A stretch of DNA of 37,561 bases from Actinotalea endophytica (GTDB lineage Bacteria; Actinomycetota; Actinomycetes; Actinomycetales; Cellulomonadaceae). The stretch spans positions 18,844 through 56,404 of the forward strand of contig NZ_JAOVZU010000016.1 of assembly GCF_025717005.1 (NCBI RefSeq), in the 5' to 3' direction. Positions within the stretch are counted from its first letter, which is position 1, and each line of letters starts with the position of its first letter. Under the pieces are notes generated by a model that did no database searches, was not told the DNA's origin, and was given only the letters and a program-made list of their open reading frames with translations. A program made the position numbers and the translations under genes. This document shows positions 7,523-14,814 of the stretch, one piece after another.

Positions 7523-8662
7523 GTGTTCACGTTCAGCACCGCGAGCAGGATCGTCGTCGGTGCGGGCACCGCGCAGCAGGTGCCCGGGCTGGTCGAGCGC
7601 CTCGGCGAGCGGGTGCTCGTCGTCCACGGGCATCACTCGGACCCCGGCACGGGCCCACTGGCCGAGCTCGCGTCTCCCACGTTGGTGCCGTGGACCGGCG
7701 AGCCGACCGTCGAGGGCCTGCAGCACGCGGTCGAGTCAGCGCGGGCGGCCCGCCCCGACGTCGTGGTGGCCTGGGGCGGGGGCTCGGTGATCGACCTGGC
7801 CAAGTCGATCGCGGTGCTCCTGGCGAGCGGCCACGACGTGCTGGACCACCTCGAGGTGATCGGCGCCGGGGTGCCGCTGCCCACCACATCGGTGCCGGTG
7901 GTCGCGGTGCCGACCACGGCCGGTACCGGCGCGGAGGTCACCGCGAACGCCCCGATCCTGTCGCCCGAGCACGGCGTCAAGGCCAGCCTGCGCTCGCCCG
8001 CGATGCTTCCGGCGCTCGCCCTGGTGGACCCCGAGCTGACCCTGACCTGCCCGCCGGGGGTCACCGCGTCGGCCGGCCTGGACGCCCTGACCCAGTGCCT
8101 CGAGCCGCTCACGTCGATCAAGGCGAACCCGATCACCGACGCTCTCGCCCGGGAGGGCCTGGGCCGCGCGTCGCGCGGGCTGCGGCACGCGTTCGCCGAC
8201 GGCGGCGACCTGGCGGCGCGCACCGACATGAGCCTGGCCGCGCTGCTGTCCGGGATGGCGCTCGCGAACAGCAAGCTCGGCGCCGTGCACGGTCTGGCGG
8301 CTCCGCTCGGTGGCGCGACCGGCGCGGCGCACGGCGCGCTGTGCGCGGCGGTCCTGGCCACCACCACCGAGGTCAACGTGCGCGCCCTGGAGGAGCGCGA
8401 GCCGGACTCCCCCGCGCTCGCCCGGTACCTCGAGGCCGCGCGGATCATGACGGGGCAGCGGTCGGCGAGCGTGGCCGACGGCGTTGCCTGGATCCGGGAG
8501 ACCGTCGAGCTGCTCGGCGTCCCCGGGCTGGCGAGCCTCGGGCTGGACCCCGACGAGCACGAGCGCACCGCGGACGCTGCGCTCGCCGCGAGCAGCATGG
8601 CGGGCAACCCGATCCGGCTGACCCGGGACGAGGTGCTGGAGATCCTGGAACGCTCGTCCTGA
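7523..8662 (+). CDS. Iron-containing alcohol dehydrogenase family protein
   Basis: This 379-residue NAD(P)-dependent dehydrogenase belongs to the group III (FucO/maleylacetate reductase/glycerol dehydrogenase) superfamily. The N-terminal nucleotide-binding part contains the GGGS motif near residue 87 (WGGGSVIDLAKS) and a PTTAGTGAE-type turn near residue 131. Of the metal ligands, Asp187, His256 and His270 are present, with the usual 14-residue spacing between the two His. The His expected four residues after the Asp is Gln191 (DALTQ). Some family branches do carry DALTQ, so this may mark a subfamily with altered metal use. The start is GTG 7523, chosen for the AGGAGG at 7511-7516. It is followed 45 nt later by an LLM oxidoreductase. 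The substrate is unknown. Confidence 0.9.
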   Translation: MFTFSTASRIVVGAGTAQQVPGLVERLGERVLVVHGHHSDPGTGPLAELASPTLVPWTGEPTVEGLQHAVESARAARPDVVVAWGGGSVIDLAKSIAVLLASGHDVLDHLEVIGAGVPLPTTSVPVVAVPTTAGTGAEVTANAPILSPEHGVKASLRSPAMLPALALVDPELTLTCPPGVTASAGLDALTQCLEPLTSIKANPITDALAREGLGRASRGLRHAFADGGDLAARTDMSLAALLSGMALANSKLGAVHGLAAPLGGATGAAHGALCAAVLATTTEVNVRALEEREPDSPALARYLEAARIMTGQRSASVADGVAWIRETVELLGVPGLASLGLDPDEHERTADAALAASSMAGNPIRLTRDEVLEILERSS

Positions 8663-8707
8663 GACAGGCCTGCCGCTGGCCCGAGGTCGAGTGGTTGGAT
8701 TTGTGAC

Positions 8708-9754
8708 GTGATCTCGCCCACGTTCGGCCTCGGCACGTTCGGTGATGTCTCGACCGATCCGAGCGGTGCACCGGTCCCCATGCACCGCGTGCTGCGCGCG
8801 GTCGTCGAGCAGGGCACGCTCGCCGACCGGGTCGGCGTCGACCACTTCGTCCTCGGCGAGCACCACCGCGACGACTACGCGATCTCCTCGCCGGACGTGG
8901 TGCTCGCGGCCGTCGCCGCGCGCACCGAGCGGATCACCCTGGCCTCCGGCGTCACGGTGCTGTCCACCGACGACCCGGTGCGGGTCTACGAACGGTTCGC
9001 GACGCTCGACGCGCTGAGCGCGGGCCGCGCCGAGATCCAGGTCGGGCGGGGCTCGTTCACCGAGAGCTTCGACCTGTTCGGCTACGACCTCGCCGACTAC
9101 GTGGTGCTGTTCGAGGACAAGCTCGGGCTGCTGGCCGAGCTCCGCACCGAGCGGGGCGTGACCTGGAGCGGTCGGACCCGCCCGGCGCTGCACGGCGAGC
9201 AGGCCTACCCGCCCACCGAGCGCGGGTCGTTGCCGGTGTGGGTCGGCGTGGGCGGCAGCGGCGAGTCGGTGGTCCGCACCGCGCGCTACGGGCTGCCGAT
9301 GATGCTCGCGATCATCGGCGGGCCGCCGCAGCGCTTCAGCTCGTTCGTCGAGCTCTTCCACACCTCGGTGGCCGAGCTCGGCACCGCACCGAACGGCCGG
9401 CTGCCGGTCGGGGTGCACTCCCCGGGATTCGTCGCCGAGTCCGACGCGATGGCGCGCGACCTGCTCTTCCCGCACTTCAAGGCGAACCGGGACCGGATCG
9501 GCAAGGAACGCGGCTGGGGCGAGATGACCCGCGAGCAGTTCGAGACCGAGGCGGACACCGGCTCGCTGTACGTGGGGTCCCCCGAGACCGTCGCACAGCG
9601 GATCGCCGAGACCGTCCGGACCCTGGGGATCGACCGGTTCGACCTCAAGTACGCCAACGGCCCGCAGCCCCACGCCGAGCTGATGGGCGCGATCGAGCTC
9701 TACGGCACCGAGGTGGTACCGCGAGTGCGGGAGCTGCTGGGCACGGAGGGCTAG
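8708..9754 (+). CDS. LLM-class flavin-dependent oxidoreductase (luciferase-like)
   Basis: This 348-residue bacterial-luciferase-like protein is predicted to use reduced FMN or F420 for oxidation or monooxygenation of an unknown organic substrate in the cytoplasm. Family features are HFVLGEHHRDDYAISSPDVVLAA with EHH near residue 51, the RITLASGVTVLSTDDPVRVYERFATLD stretch, GRAEIQVGRGS near residue 107, and the C-terminal GSPETVAQRIAE motif shared by most LLM enzymes. Length fits. The start is GTG 8708 with a weak GAGTGG site. It lies between an alcohol dehydrogenase and a flavin dehydrogenase, which suggests a catabolic group. Confidence 0.9.
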   Translation: MISPTFGLGTFGDVSTDPSGAPVPMHRVLRAVVEQGTLADRVGVDHFVLGEHHRDDYAISSPDVVLAAVAARTERITLASGVTVLSTDDPVRVYERFATLDALSAGRAEIQVGRGSFTESFDLFGYDLADYVVLFEDKLGLLAELRTERGVTWSGRTRPALHGEQAYPPTERGSLPVWVGVGGSGESVVRTARYGLPMMLAIIGGPPQRFSSFVELFHTSVAELGTAPNGRLPVGVHSPGFVAESDAMARDLLFPHFKANRDRIGKERGWGEMTREQFETEADTGSLYVGSPETVAQRIAETVRTLGIDRFDLKYANGPQPHAELMGAIELYGTEVVPRVRELLGTEG

Positions 9755-9815
9755 CCAGGCCTGCGACCATCGCCCGTTGCGCACCTGCTGCGCGCAGGGC
9801 AGGCTTACCTCAGAG

Positions 9816-9837
9816 AAACGGACTCGGGTGTCCGTTT
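9816..9837. promoter_or_regulatory. Perfect 8-bp inverted repeat, candidate TetR-type operator
   Basis: Arms AAACGGAC (9816-9823) and GTCCGTTT (9830-9837) are perfect reverse complements with a 6-nt spacer. They sit directly between the LLM gene and the GAGGAGG ribosome site (9842-9848) of the ketosteroid-dehydrogenase-like gene. A palindrome of this size and A/T-flanked GGAC/GTCC core is typical of TetR-family operators. No TetR gene is in the window, so the regulator would be encoded elsewhere. Confidence 0.5.
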
Positions 9838-9854
9838 TACTCGAGGAGGCCCCC

Positions 9855-11501
9855 ATGACCACGTTCGACCACACCTACGACGTCGTCGTCATCGGCTCCG
9901 GCGGCGGCGCGTTCGCCGCCGCACTCGGTGCCGCCGACTCCGGGCTCAGCGTCCTGATGCTCGAGTCCACCGACAAGTGGGGCGGCAACACCGCCATGTC
10001 CGGCGGCGGCCTGTGGCTGCCCAACAACCCGCTCATGCGCCGCGACCGCGCCGGGGACTCGCGCGACGAGGCGCTCACCTACATGGAGGAGACGATCGGT
10101 GACGTCGGCCGGGCGACGTCACCCGAGCGCAAGGAGGCGTTCGTCGACGGCATCGACGACCTGATCCTGACCGCCGAGAAGTACGGCATGCAGTTCTCCC
10201 GCGCCACCGACTACCCCGACTACTACCCCGAGCTGCCCGGCGGGAAGATCGGCCGCGCGATCGAGCACGTCCCGTTCGACAGCAAGCGGATCGGCGAGTG
10301 GTGGACGACCTGCCGCGCGCTGATGCCGCTGCCTGCGAAGACCGACGACGTGTGGCTGCTGGAGCGCGCGTGGTCGACGGCGGGCGGGTTCGCGCGCGGC
10401 GCGCAGTTCGCCGGCCGGGTCGTCGGTGGACTGGTGCGCGGCAAGCGGCTGGTCGGTATCGGCGGGGCGCTGGCAGGGTCGTTCCTGGACGTCGTGGTGC
10501 AGCAGCTCGGCGTGCCGTTGTGGCTCAGCTCGCCGGCCGAGGAGCTGATCGTCGAGGACGGCCGCGTGGTCGGAGTCCGCGCCCAGCACGAGGGTCGGCC
10601 CGTGACGATCGGCGCGACCCGCGGCGTCGTCCTGGCCGGCGGCGGCTTCGACCACAACAAGGACTGGCGGCAGAAGTACCACCACATCGACGGCGCACCG
10701 TCCGGCAGCCCCGGCAGCCTCGGCGGCCCGATCGCCATGGCGCAGGAGGTCGGCGCGGCGCTCGAGCTGATGGACGACGCGTGGTGGGGCGCGTCGACGA
10801 TGGCCCTGCCCGGTGCCGACCCCGGCTTCCTGGTCGGCGAGCGTTCGCTGCCCTACTCGATCATGATCGACGCGAAGGGCGACCGGTTCGCCAACGAGTC
10901 CGAGTCCTACGTCGATCTCGGGCATCACATGCTCGCGCACGACAAGGACGGCACGTACTGGCTGGTCGCCGACGTCCGCCACGCGCGCCGCTACCTGCGT
11001 AGCTGGGCGATGGACCCGCGCGCGTCCAAGGCGATGGCCGAGCGGGGCATCATCCGCAAGGCCGGCACGCTGGCCGAGCTCGCCCGGGCGATCGACGTCG
11101 AGCCCACCCGGCTGCAGGCCACCGTCGACCGGTTCAACGGCTTCGCGCGGACCGGCGTGGACGGCGACTTCGGCCGCGGCAACTCCGCGTACGACCGGTA
11201 CTACGGCGACCCGACCGTGCACCCGAACCCGAACCTCGGCCCGCTCGAGAAGGGCCCGTTCAGCGCGGTGCGCGTGGTGATCGGCGACCTGGGCACCAAG
11301 GGCGGCGTTCTCACCGACGCGGACGGCTGCGCGCTGCGCGAGGACGGCTCGGTGATCGAGGGCCTCTACGCGACGGGGAACAGCTCGGCGTCGGTCATGG
11401 GCCACACCTACCCGGGTCCCGGCTCGACCATCGGCCCGGCGACGGTGTTCGGCATGCGGGCGGCGCGGCACATCGCGCGGGAGGCGAAGGCTGCGGTCTG
11501 A
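9855..11501 (+). CDS. FAD-dependent dehydrogenase, 3-ketosteroid delta-1-dehydrogenase-like
   Basis: This 548-residue flavoprotein belongs to the succinate dehydrogenase/fumarate reductase flavoprotein superfamily, closest in motif to KstD. The FAD-binding GSGGGAFAAALGAA lies near residues 15-28, followed by the KWGGNTAMSGGGLWLPNN segment typical of KstD-like enzymes. An SDYYPE-like motif (DYPDYYPELPGG) lies near residue 120. The C-terminal FAD/substrate motif YPGPGSTIGPA has its Tyr at residue 519, equivalent to the catalytic Tyr/Gly pair of KstD. It would dehydrogenate a cyclic ketone or steroid ring. I chose ATG 9855 because GAGGAGG (9842-9848) precedes it. A candidate operator and a downstream hairpin frame the gene as its own unit. 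No other steroid-degradation genes are nearby. Confidence 0.85.
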   Translation: MTTFDHTYDVVVIGSGGGAFAAALGAADSGLSVLMLESTDKWGGNTAMSGGGLWLPNNPLMRRDRAGDSRDEALTYMEETIGDVGRATSPERKEAFVDGIDDLILTAEKYGMQFSRATDYPDYYPELPGGKIGRAIEHVPFDSKRIGEWWTTCRALMPLPAKTDDVWLLERAWSTAGGFARGAQFAGRVVGGLVRGKRLVGIGGALAGSFLDVVVQQLGVPLWLSSPAEELIVEDGRVVGVRAQHEGRPVTIGATRGVVLAGGGFDHNKDWRQKYHHIDGAPSGSPGSLGGPIAMAQEVGAALELMDDAWWGASTMALPGADPGFLVGERSLPYSIMIDAKGDRFANESESYVDLGHHMLAHDKDGTYWLVADVRHARRYLRSWAMDPRASKAMAERGIIRKAGTLAELARAIDVEPTRLQATVDRFNGFARTGVDGDFGRGNSAYDRYYGDPTVHPNPNLGPLEKGPFSAVRVVIGDLGTKGGVLTDADGCALREDGSVIEGLYATGNSSASVMGHTYPGPGSTIGPATVFGMRAARHIAREAKAAV

Positions 11502-11514
11502 CGGGGTGGCGGTA

Positions 11515-11543
11515 CGGCCCGGCGCGCCGTGCGCTCCGGGCCG
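11515..11543 (+). terminator. Hairpin after the KstD-like gene
   Basis: Arms CGGCCCGG (11515-11522) and CCGGGCCG (11536-11543) lie 14 nt after the stop. Inside the loop GCGC (11524-11527) can also pair with GCGC (11531-11534). It is a strong stem followed by GATTG but not by a real T-run. It is a likely rho-independent-like terminator. Confidence 0.5.
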
Positions 11544-11619
11544 GATTGCGGCATGGCACCCGAACGCGTCCACGGGTCCGGGTGACCTTGGCTCCCGGCT
11601 GGAGCGGTTCGCATCCACG

Positions 11620-11644
11620 CATGCATCCCAGAATGGGATGCATG
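11620..11644. promoter_or_regulatory. Operator of the toxin-antitoxin operon (11-bp arms)
   Basis: Perfect inverted repeat: CATGCATCCCA (11620-11630), spacer GAA, TGGGATGCATG (11634-11644). It ends 5 nt before the probable -10 element and 17 nt before the antitoxin ATG. A ribbon-helix-helix antitoxin binding here would cover the promoter, which fits the usual autoregulation of such operons. Confidence 0.65.
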
Positions 11645-11648
11645 TCGG

Positions 11649-11654
11649 TATGAT
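11649..11654 (+). promoter_or_regulatory. Probable -10 element, leaderless antitoxin mRNA
   Basis: TATGAT at 11649-11654 is followed by GTCGAC and then the ATG at 11661. Transcription would start about at the A of the ATG, so the mRNA would be leaderless. This agrees with the absence of a ribosome binding site. No good -35 is visible because the operator occupies that region. Confidence 0.5.
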
Positions 11655-11660
11655 GTCGAC

Positions 11661-11894
11661 ATGAGCACGCAGATCGCGGTCCGGCTTCCCGACGAGATGG
11701 TGGCCTTCCTCGACCGCGAGGTCGCCGAAGGCAGGGCGCCGAGCCGCGCCGCGCTCGTCGCATCGGCGGTGGAACGCGAGATGCGCCGGCTCCTGGCGGA
11801 GCACGACTCCCAGACGCTCCGGCGTCAGGGGCCGGCCGACGACCTGGACGACCTCGTCCGGTGGACGACGACCCACGTCGAGCTCGGAGACTGA
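11661..11894 (+). CDS. Ribbon-helix-helix antitoxin (MazE-like)
   Basis: This 77-residue protein has an N-terminal ribbon-helix-helix DNA-binding motif: the strand TQIAVRLPDEMVAFLD (residues 3-18), then an RAPSRAALVASAVEREMRRL helix-turn-helix (about 24-44). The C-terminal part (LDDLVRWTTTHVELGD) is acidic and is expected to wrap the toxin. It binds its own operator and neutralises the following MazF-like toxin. The ATG at 11661 has no ribosome site but sits 6 nt after a -10 element, so leaderless translation is likely. The toxin gene begins 4 nt after its stop. Confidence 0.85.
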   Translation: MSTQIAVRLPDEMVAFLDREVAEGRAPSRAALVASAVEREMRRLLAEHDSQTLRRQGPADDLDDLVRWTTTHVELGD

Positions 11895-11897
11895 GCG

Positions 11898-12212
11898 GTG
11901 CGGGAGATCTGCCTGGTCCACCTGGACAAGACGCGACCAGCCCTGGTCCTGACCCGGCAAGCATCCCGGAGCGCGATGACCAAGGTCACGGTCGCGCCCG
12001 TCACCAGCACGGTCAAAGGACTGACCAGCGAGGTCCGGGTCGGCCCGGACAACGGCCTGGATCACGAGTGCGCGATCGCGCTCGACAACGTCGTCACCGT
12101 CCCGACCGCGCTGCTCGGCCGAACCGTCGGCTACCTCAGCGCCGCCCAGGAGCTCGAGCTGGCCCGAGCCGTCGTCCTGGCCTACGACCTGGAGCTGCCG
12201 CTCCTCGACTGA
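11898..12212 (+). CDS. MazF/PemK-family endoribonuclease toxin
   Basis: This 104-residue protein has the PemK/MazF fold signatures: an N-terminal ICLVHLDKTRPALVLTRQ (the family consensus is W.VDLDPT.G.E....RP.LVVS), the middle VTVAPVTSTVKGLTSEV (consensus V.V.P.TS......P.EV), then GLDHECAIALDNVVTVPTALLGRTVGYLS, which matches the C-terminal consensus (SVALLDQIRTVDKSRL...IG.L). It is a sequence-specific mRNA-cleaving toxin acting in the cytoplasm. The start is GTG 11898, 3 nt after the antitoxin stop, so translation is coupled. Glycine replaces some residues of the consensus, but the fold looks complete. Confidence 0.88.
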   Translation: MREICLVHLDKTRPALVLTRQASRSAMTKVTVAPVTSTVKGLTSEVRVGPDNGLDHECAIALDNVVTVPTALLGRTVGYLSAAQELELARAVVLAYDLELPLLD

Positions 12213-12272
12213 CGCCCGCGCGCCGCCCGGCAGCGGCACGAGCAGACGATCTCCGACCTCGGGCCGCGGACT

Positions 12273-12320
12273 CGAGGCAGGGTCTCCTGCCCGAGGCAGG
12301 GTCTCCTGCCCGAGGCAGGG
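12273..12320. repeat. 19-nt direct repeats, each forming a hairpin
   Basis: CGAGGCAGGGTCTCCTGCC occurs at 12273-12291 and again at 12292-12310, and a third partial copy begins at 12311. Each full copy contains GGCAGG/CCTGCC arms around GTCT, so the array folds into tandem hairpins. It lies 60 nt after the toxin stop. Confidence 0.7.
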
Positions 12321-12360
12321 GTTTCGGCGCGAGACAGAGGCCAAGACACCCCTACCTCGG
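12310..12360. terminator. 13-bp imperfect stem-loop between toxin and hybrid dehydrogenase genes
   Basis: CCGAGG-C-AGGGGT (12310-12322) pairs with ACCCCT-A-CCTCGG (12348-12360), with a single internal mismatch and a 25-nt loop. It overlaps the end of the 19-nt repeats, so alternative pairings are possible. It could terminate the toxin-antitoxin transcript or be part of a structured leader for the next gene. Confidence 0.45.
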
Positions 12361-12398
12361 CCTAGAACCCCTCGCTCGACGCCCGAGCGGTGACAACC

Positions 12399-12443
12399 AC
12401 GCCCGGGGGCACGCCGCTTGCGCACTTCGGCAGGCCCGGGCGT
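12399..12443 (+). promoter_or_regulatory. Second large stem-loop upstream of the hybrid dehydrogenase
   Basis: ACGCCCGGG (12399-12407) and CCCGGGCGT (12435-12443) are perfect 9-bp arms. Within the loop GCCG (12413-12416) can pair with CGGC (12428-12431). The rest of the 339-nt gap 12213-12551 holds no gene. The only sign of start signals is GGGGAGGTG at 12537-12545 before the ATG at 12552. The promoter is not obvious. Confidence 0.35.
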
Positions 12444-12551
12444 CGCGGCGCCGGCGAGCGCTCCTCCTGACCAAGGACAATCGGCCCTCGCCGCACCCGG
12501 CGCCGGGAATAGCCTGGAAGCGCTGCGCACCTCGTCGGGGAGGTGGGGACC

Positions 12552-14810
12552 ATGTCGGCAGCGCCCCTCTCGGATCGTCCGCACGTCGTGGTGATCGGGG
12601 GTGGGGGCACCGGCGGCGCGGTCGCGCACGACCTGGCCCTGCGGGGCATGCGGGTCACCGTGCTGGAGCGTGGCGAGATCACCTCCGGCACGACGGGACG
12701 CCACCACGGGCTGCTGCACAGCGGCGGTCGCTACGCGGTCTCCGACACCGAGTCGGCCGTGGAGTGCATCGAGGAGAACCGGATCCTGCGCCGGATCGCG
12801 CCCGGGTCGTTCGAGGAGAACGACGGCCTGTTCGCGGCGATCACCGACGAGGACATGGACTACCTGCCGCTGTTCGTCGACGGCTGCCGCGCGTGCGGCA
12901 TCCCGGCTGAGGTGCTCACCGGCGACGAGGCGCGCCGCCGCGAGCCCGGCCTGAGCGACGCCGTGCGGGCGGCCGTCCAGGTGCCCGACGGGACGATGGA
13001 CGCGATGCGGCTGCCGCTGCGGTTCTTCGCGACCGCGCAGGCGAACGGCGCGACGATCCGGCCGTGGACCGAGGTGGTCGGCCTGACCCGCACCGACGGC
13101 ACGGTCACCGGCGTGCTGCTGCGCGACGACCTGACCGGCGAGGAGGACGAGCTCGCCGCGGACCTCGTGGTCAACGCGGCCGGGCCGTGGGCCCAGCACG
13201 TGGCGGCGTTCGCCGGCGTCGAGGTGCCGTTGCGGTGCTCGCCCGGCGTGCTGGTCGCGGTGCGGGGCCGGCTGTGCGACATGGTGGTCAACCGCCTGCA
13301 CAAGTCCGGTGACGGCGACATCGTGCTGCCGCAGCGTGGGCTGTCCGTGATCGGCACGAGCTCGTGGGTGGTCGAGGACCCGGACGACCTGCACCTTCCG
13401 GTCGACCACGTGCACACCATGCTCCGGGAGGGCACCCGGCTGGTGCCCGCCGTTGCGGACGTCGAGGTGCGGGCCGCGTGGTCGGCGGTCCGGCCGCTGA
13501 TCGGCGACGCCGGCAGCACGACCGGCCGTGAGCTGTCCCGCACGTTCAAGTGCTTCGACCACGCCGAGCGGGACGGCGTCGAGGGCTTCGTGACGATCTC
13601 CGGCGGCAAGGCGACCACGCTGCGTGCGATGGCCGAGGCCACGGCGGACGTGGTGTGCACGCGGCTCGGGATCCTGGCCACCTGCCGGACCCGCGACACC
13701 CTCCTGCTGCCGCACACCGCGTACCGGACCGAGATCGACTCGCGCAGCGCCCGGAGCGGCCCCGCTGGCACCTCCCGCACGCCGCAGACCGCCGCGGACC
13801 GGACCGGCCGCCGGATGGCGCTCAGCGCGACAGCGACCGCACCGGCCCACCCCCAGCCCGCCGCTGCGGAGGTCGCGAGCGGTGCGGGGCCCGGTGGCGC
13901 GTCGACACCGAGCGGTGCAGGGCCCGGTGGCGCGTCGACACCGAGCGGTGCGGGGCCCGGTGGCGCGTCGACACCGAGCGGTGCAGGGCCCGGTGGCGCG
14001 TCGACACCGAGCGGTGCAGGCCAGGGCGCCGCAGCCGGGACGACGAGCGCGGCGCACGGCGCCGGCGTCCCGAGCGCCACGGAGCTGGTCCCGCGGATCC
14101 TGCGGGTGCAGCGGTGGAAGCCCGGCTGGGACCGCCCGGAGACCGTCGAGTACGACGTCGCGGTGGAACCCGGGACGACGGTGCTCGACGCGCTGCGCTC
14201 GGTGCGCTGGCACAGCGACCCGACGCTGATGCTGCGGCACTCGTGCTGCCACTCGTCGTGCGGGACCTGCGGGGTCCGGGTCAACGGCGCCGAGGTGCTC
14301 GGCTGCGTCACGCAGCTCGACGACCTGCCGGCCGGCCCGGTGACCGTGGCACCGCTGCTCAACGCACCGCTCGTGGGCGACCTCGTGGTGGACATGGCGC
14401 CGCTGAACGACGTGCTCGCGGAGATCGGCCGCCCGCTGATCCGGGTCAGCCGAGCCTCGGCCGCCGACCTGCCGACCCCGCTGCGCCTCGAGGACTGCGT
14501 GGAGTGCGGGCTGTGCGTGTCGGCCTGCCCGATCTGCGCGACCGACCCGTCCTACCTGGGGCCGGCCGCGCTCGGCGCCGCGTGGCGGCTGGTCGCCGAA
14601 CCCCGTGGGGCCGACCCGGGCTCGGTGCTCGACCTGGTCGACTCGCACGAGGGCTGCTGGCGGTGCCACCTGAGCTTCGCGTGCACCGAGGTCTGCCCCA
14701 CCGGGGCCGACCCGGGCGAGGGGATCATGCACCTGCGTGGTGCGCTGACTCGTCGGCAGCTCGCCGGGCCGGGACGCCGGCGCGAGCGGGCCGCCGCAGG
14801 ACGGGGGTGA
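12552..14810 (+). CDS. GlpA-type FAD dehydrogenase fused to SdhB-type iron-sulfur subunit
   Basis: This is a 752-residue fusion. Residues about 10-395 are a DAO-fold flavin domain strikingly like the anaerobic glycerol-3-phosphate dehydrogenase GlpA: Rossmann GGGGTG at 16-21, then TGRHHGLLHSGGRYAVSD (about 49-66), the VVNAAGPWAQH strand, and HAERDGVEGFVTISGGK near 340. The C-terminal [2Fe-2S] BFD domain of GlpA is absent. A disordered linker (about 396-510) includes four 11-residue repeats. Residues about 512-752 are a complete SdhB/FrdB subunit: [2Fe-2S] Cys565-x4-570-x2-573-x11-585; Cys649, 652, 655, 659-Pro; and Cys705-x5-711-x3-715-Pro for the [4Fe-4S] and [3Fe-4S] clusters. SdhC- and SdhD-like anchors follow. 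Electrons from FAD should reach quinone. ATG 12552 is chosen for GGGGAGGTG upstream. I infer the substrate is glycerol 3-phosphate or a similar 2-hydroxy acid. Confidence 0.9.
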   Translation: MSAAPLSDRPHVVVIGGGGTGGAVAHDLALRGMRVTVLERGEITSGTTGRHHGLLHSGGRYAVSDTESAVECIEENRILRRIAPGSFEENDGLFAAITDEDMDYLPLFVDGCRACGIPAEVLTGDEARRREPGLSDAVRAAVQVPDGTMDAMRLPLRFFATAQANGATIRPWTEVVGLTRTDGTVTGVLLRDDLTGEEDELAADLVVNAAGPWAQHVAAFAGVEVPLRCSPGVLVAVRGRLCDMVVNRLHKSGDGDIVLPQRGLSVIGTSSWVVEDPDDLHLPVDHVHTMLREGTRLVPAVADVEVRAAWSAVRPLIGDAGSTTGRELSRTFKCFDHAERDGVEGFVTISGGKATTLRAMAEATADVVCTRLGILATCRTRDTLLLPHTAYRTEIDSRSARSGPAGTSRTPQTAADRTGRRMALSATATAPAHPQPAAAEVASGAGPGGASTPSGAGPGGASTPSGAGPGGASTPSGAGPGGASTPSGAGQGAAAGTTSAAHGAGVPSATELVPRILRVQRWKPGWDRPETVEYDVAVEPGTTVLDALRSVRWHSDPTLMLRHSCCHSSCGTCGVRVNGAEVLGCVTQLDDLPAGPVTVAPLLNAPLVGDLVVDMAPLNDVLAEIGRPLIRVSRASAADLPTPLRLEDCVECGLCVSACPICATDPSYLGPAALGAAWRLVAEPRGADPGSVLDLVDSHEGCWRCHLSFACTEVCPTGADPGEGIMHLRGALTRRQLAGPGRRRERAAAGRG
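13878..14009 (+). repeat. Four in-frame 33-nt tandem repeats in the linker
   Basis: Units at 13878-13910, 13911-13943, 13944-13976 and 13977-14009 encode SGAGPGGASTP four times, and a partial fifth unit starts at 14010. The only difference is one base, GCG versus GCA in the third codon, alternating GCG/GCA/GCG/GCA. This means a 66-nt pair was duplicated recently. The unit length is a multiple of three, so copy-number change keeps the reading frame. Confidence 0.95.
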
Positions 14811-14814
14811 CCCG

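Noticed and set aside
9855-11501. KstD-like gene as evidence of a steroid degradation cluster
   Set aside because: No other steroid genes (ketosteroid hydroxylase, Mce transport, HsaC-like) are in the window, so only the enzyme-level resemblance is kept.
12273-12320. CRISPR array from the 19-nt repeats
   Set aside because: There are only two full copies, directly adjacent, without spacers, and no cas gene is present.
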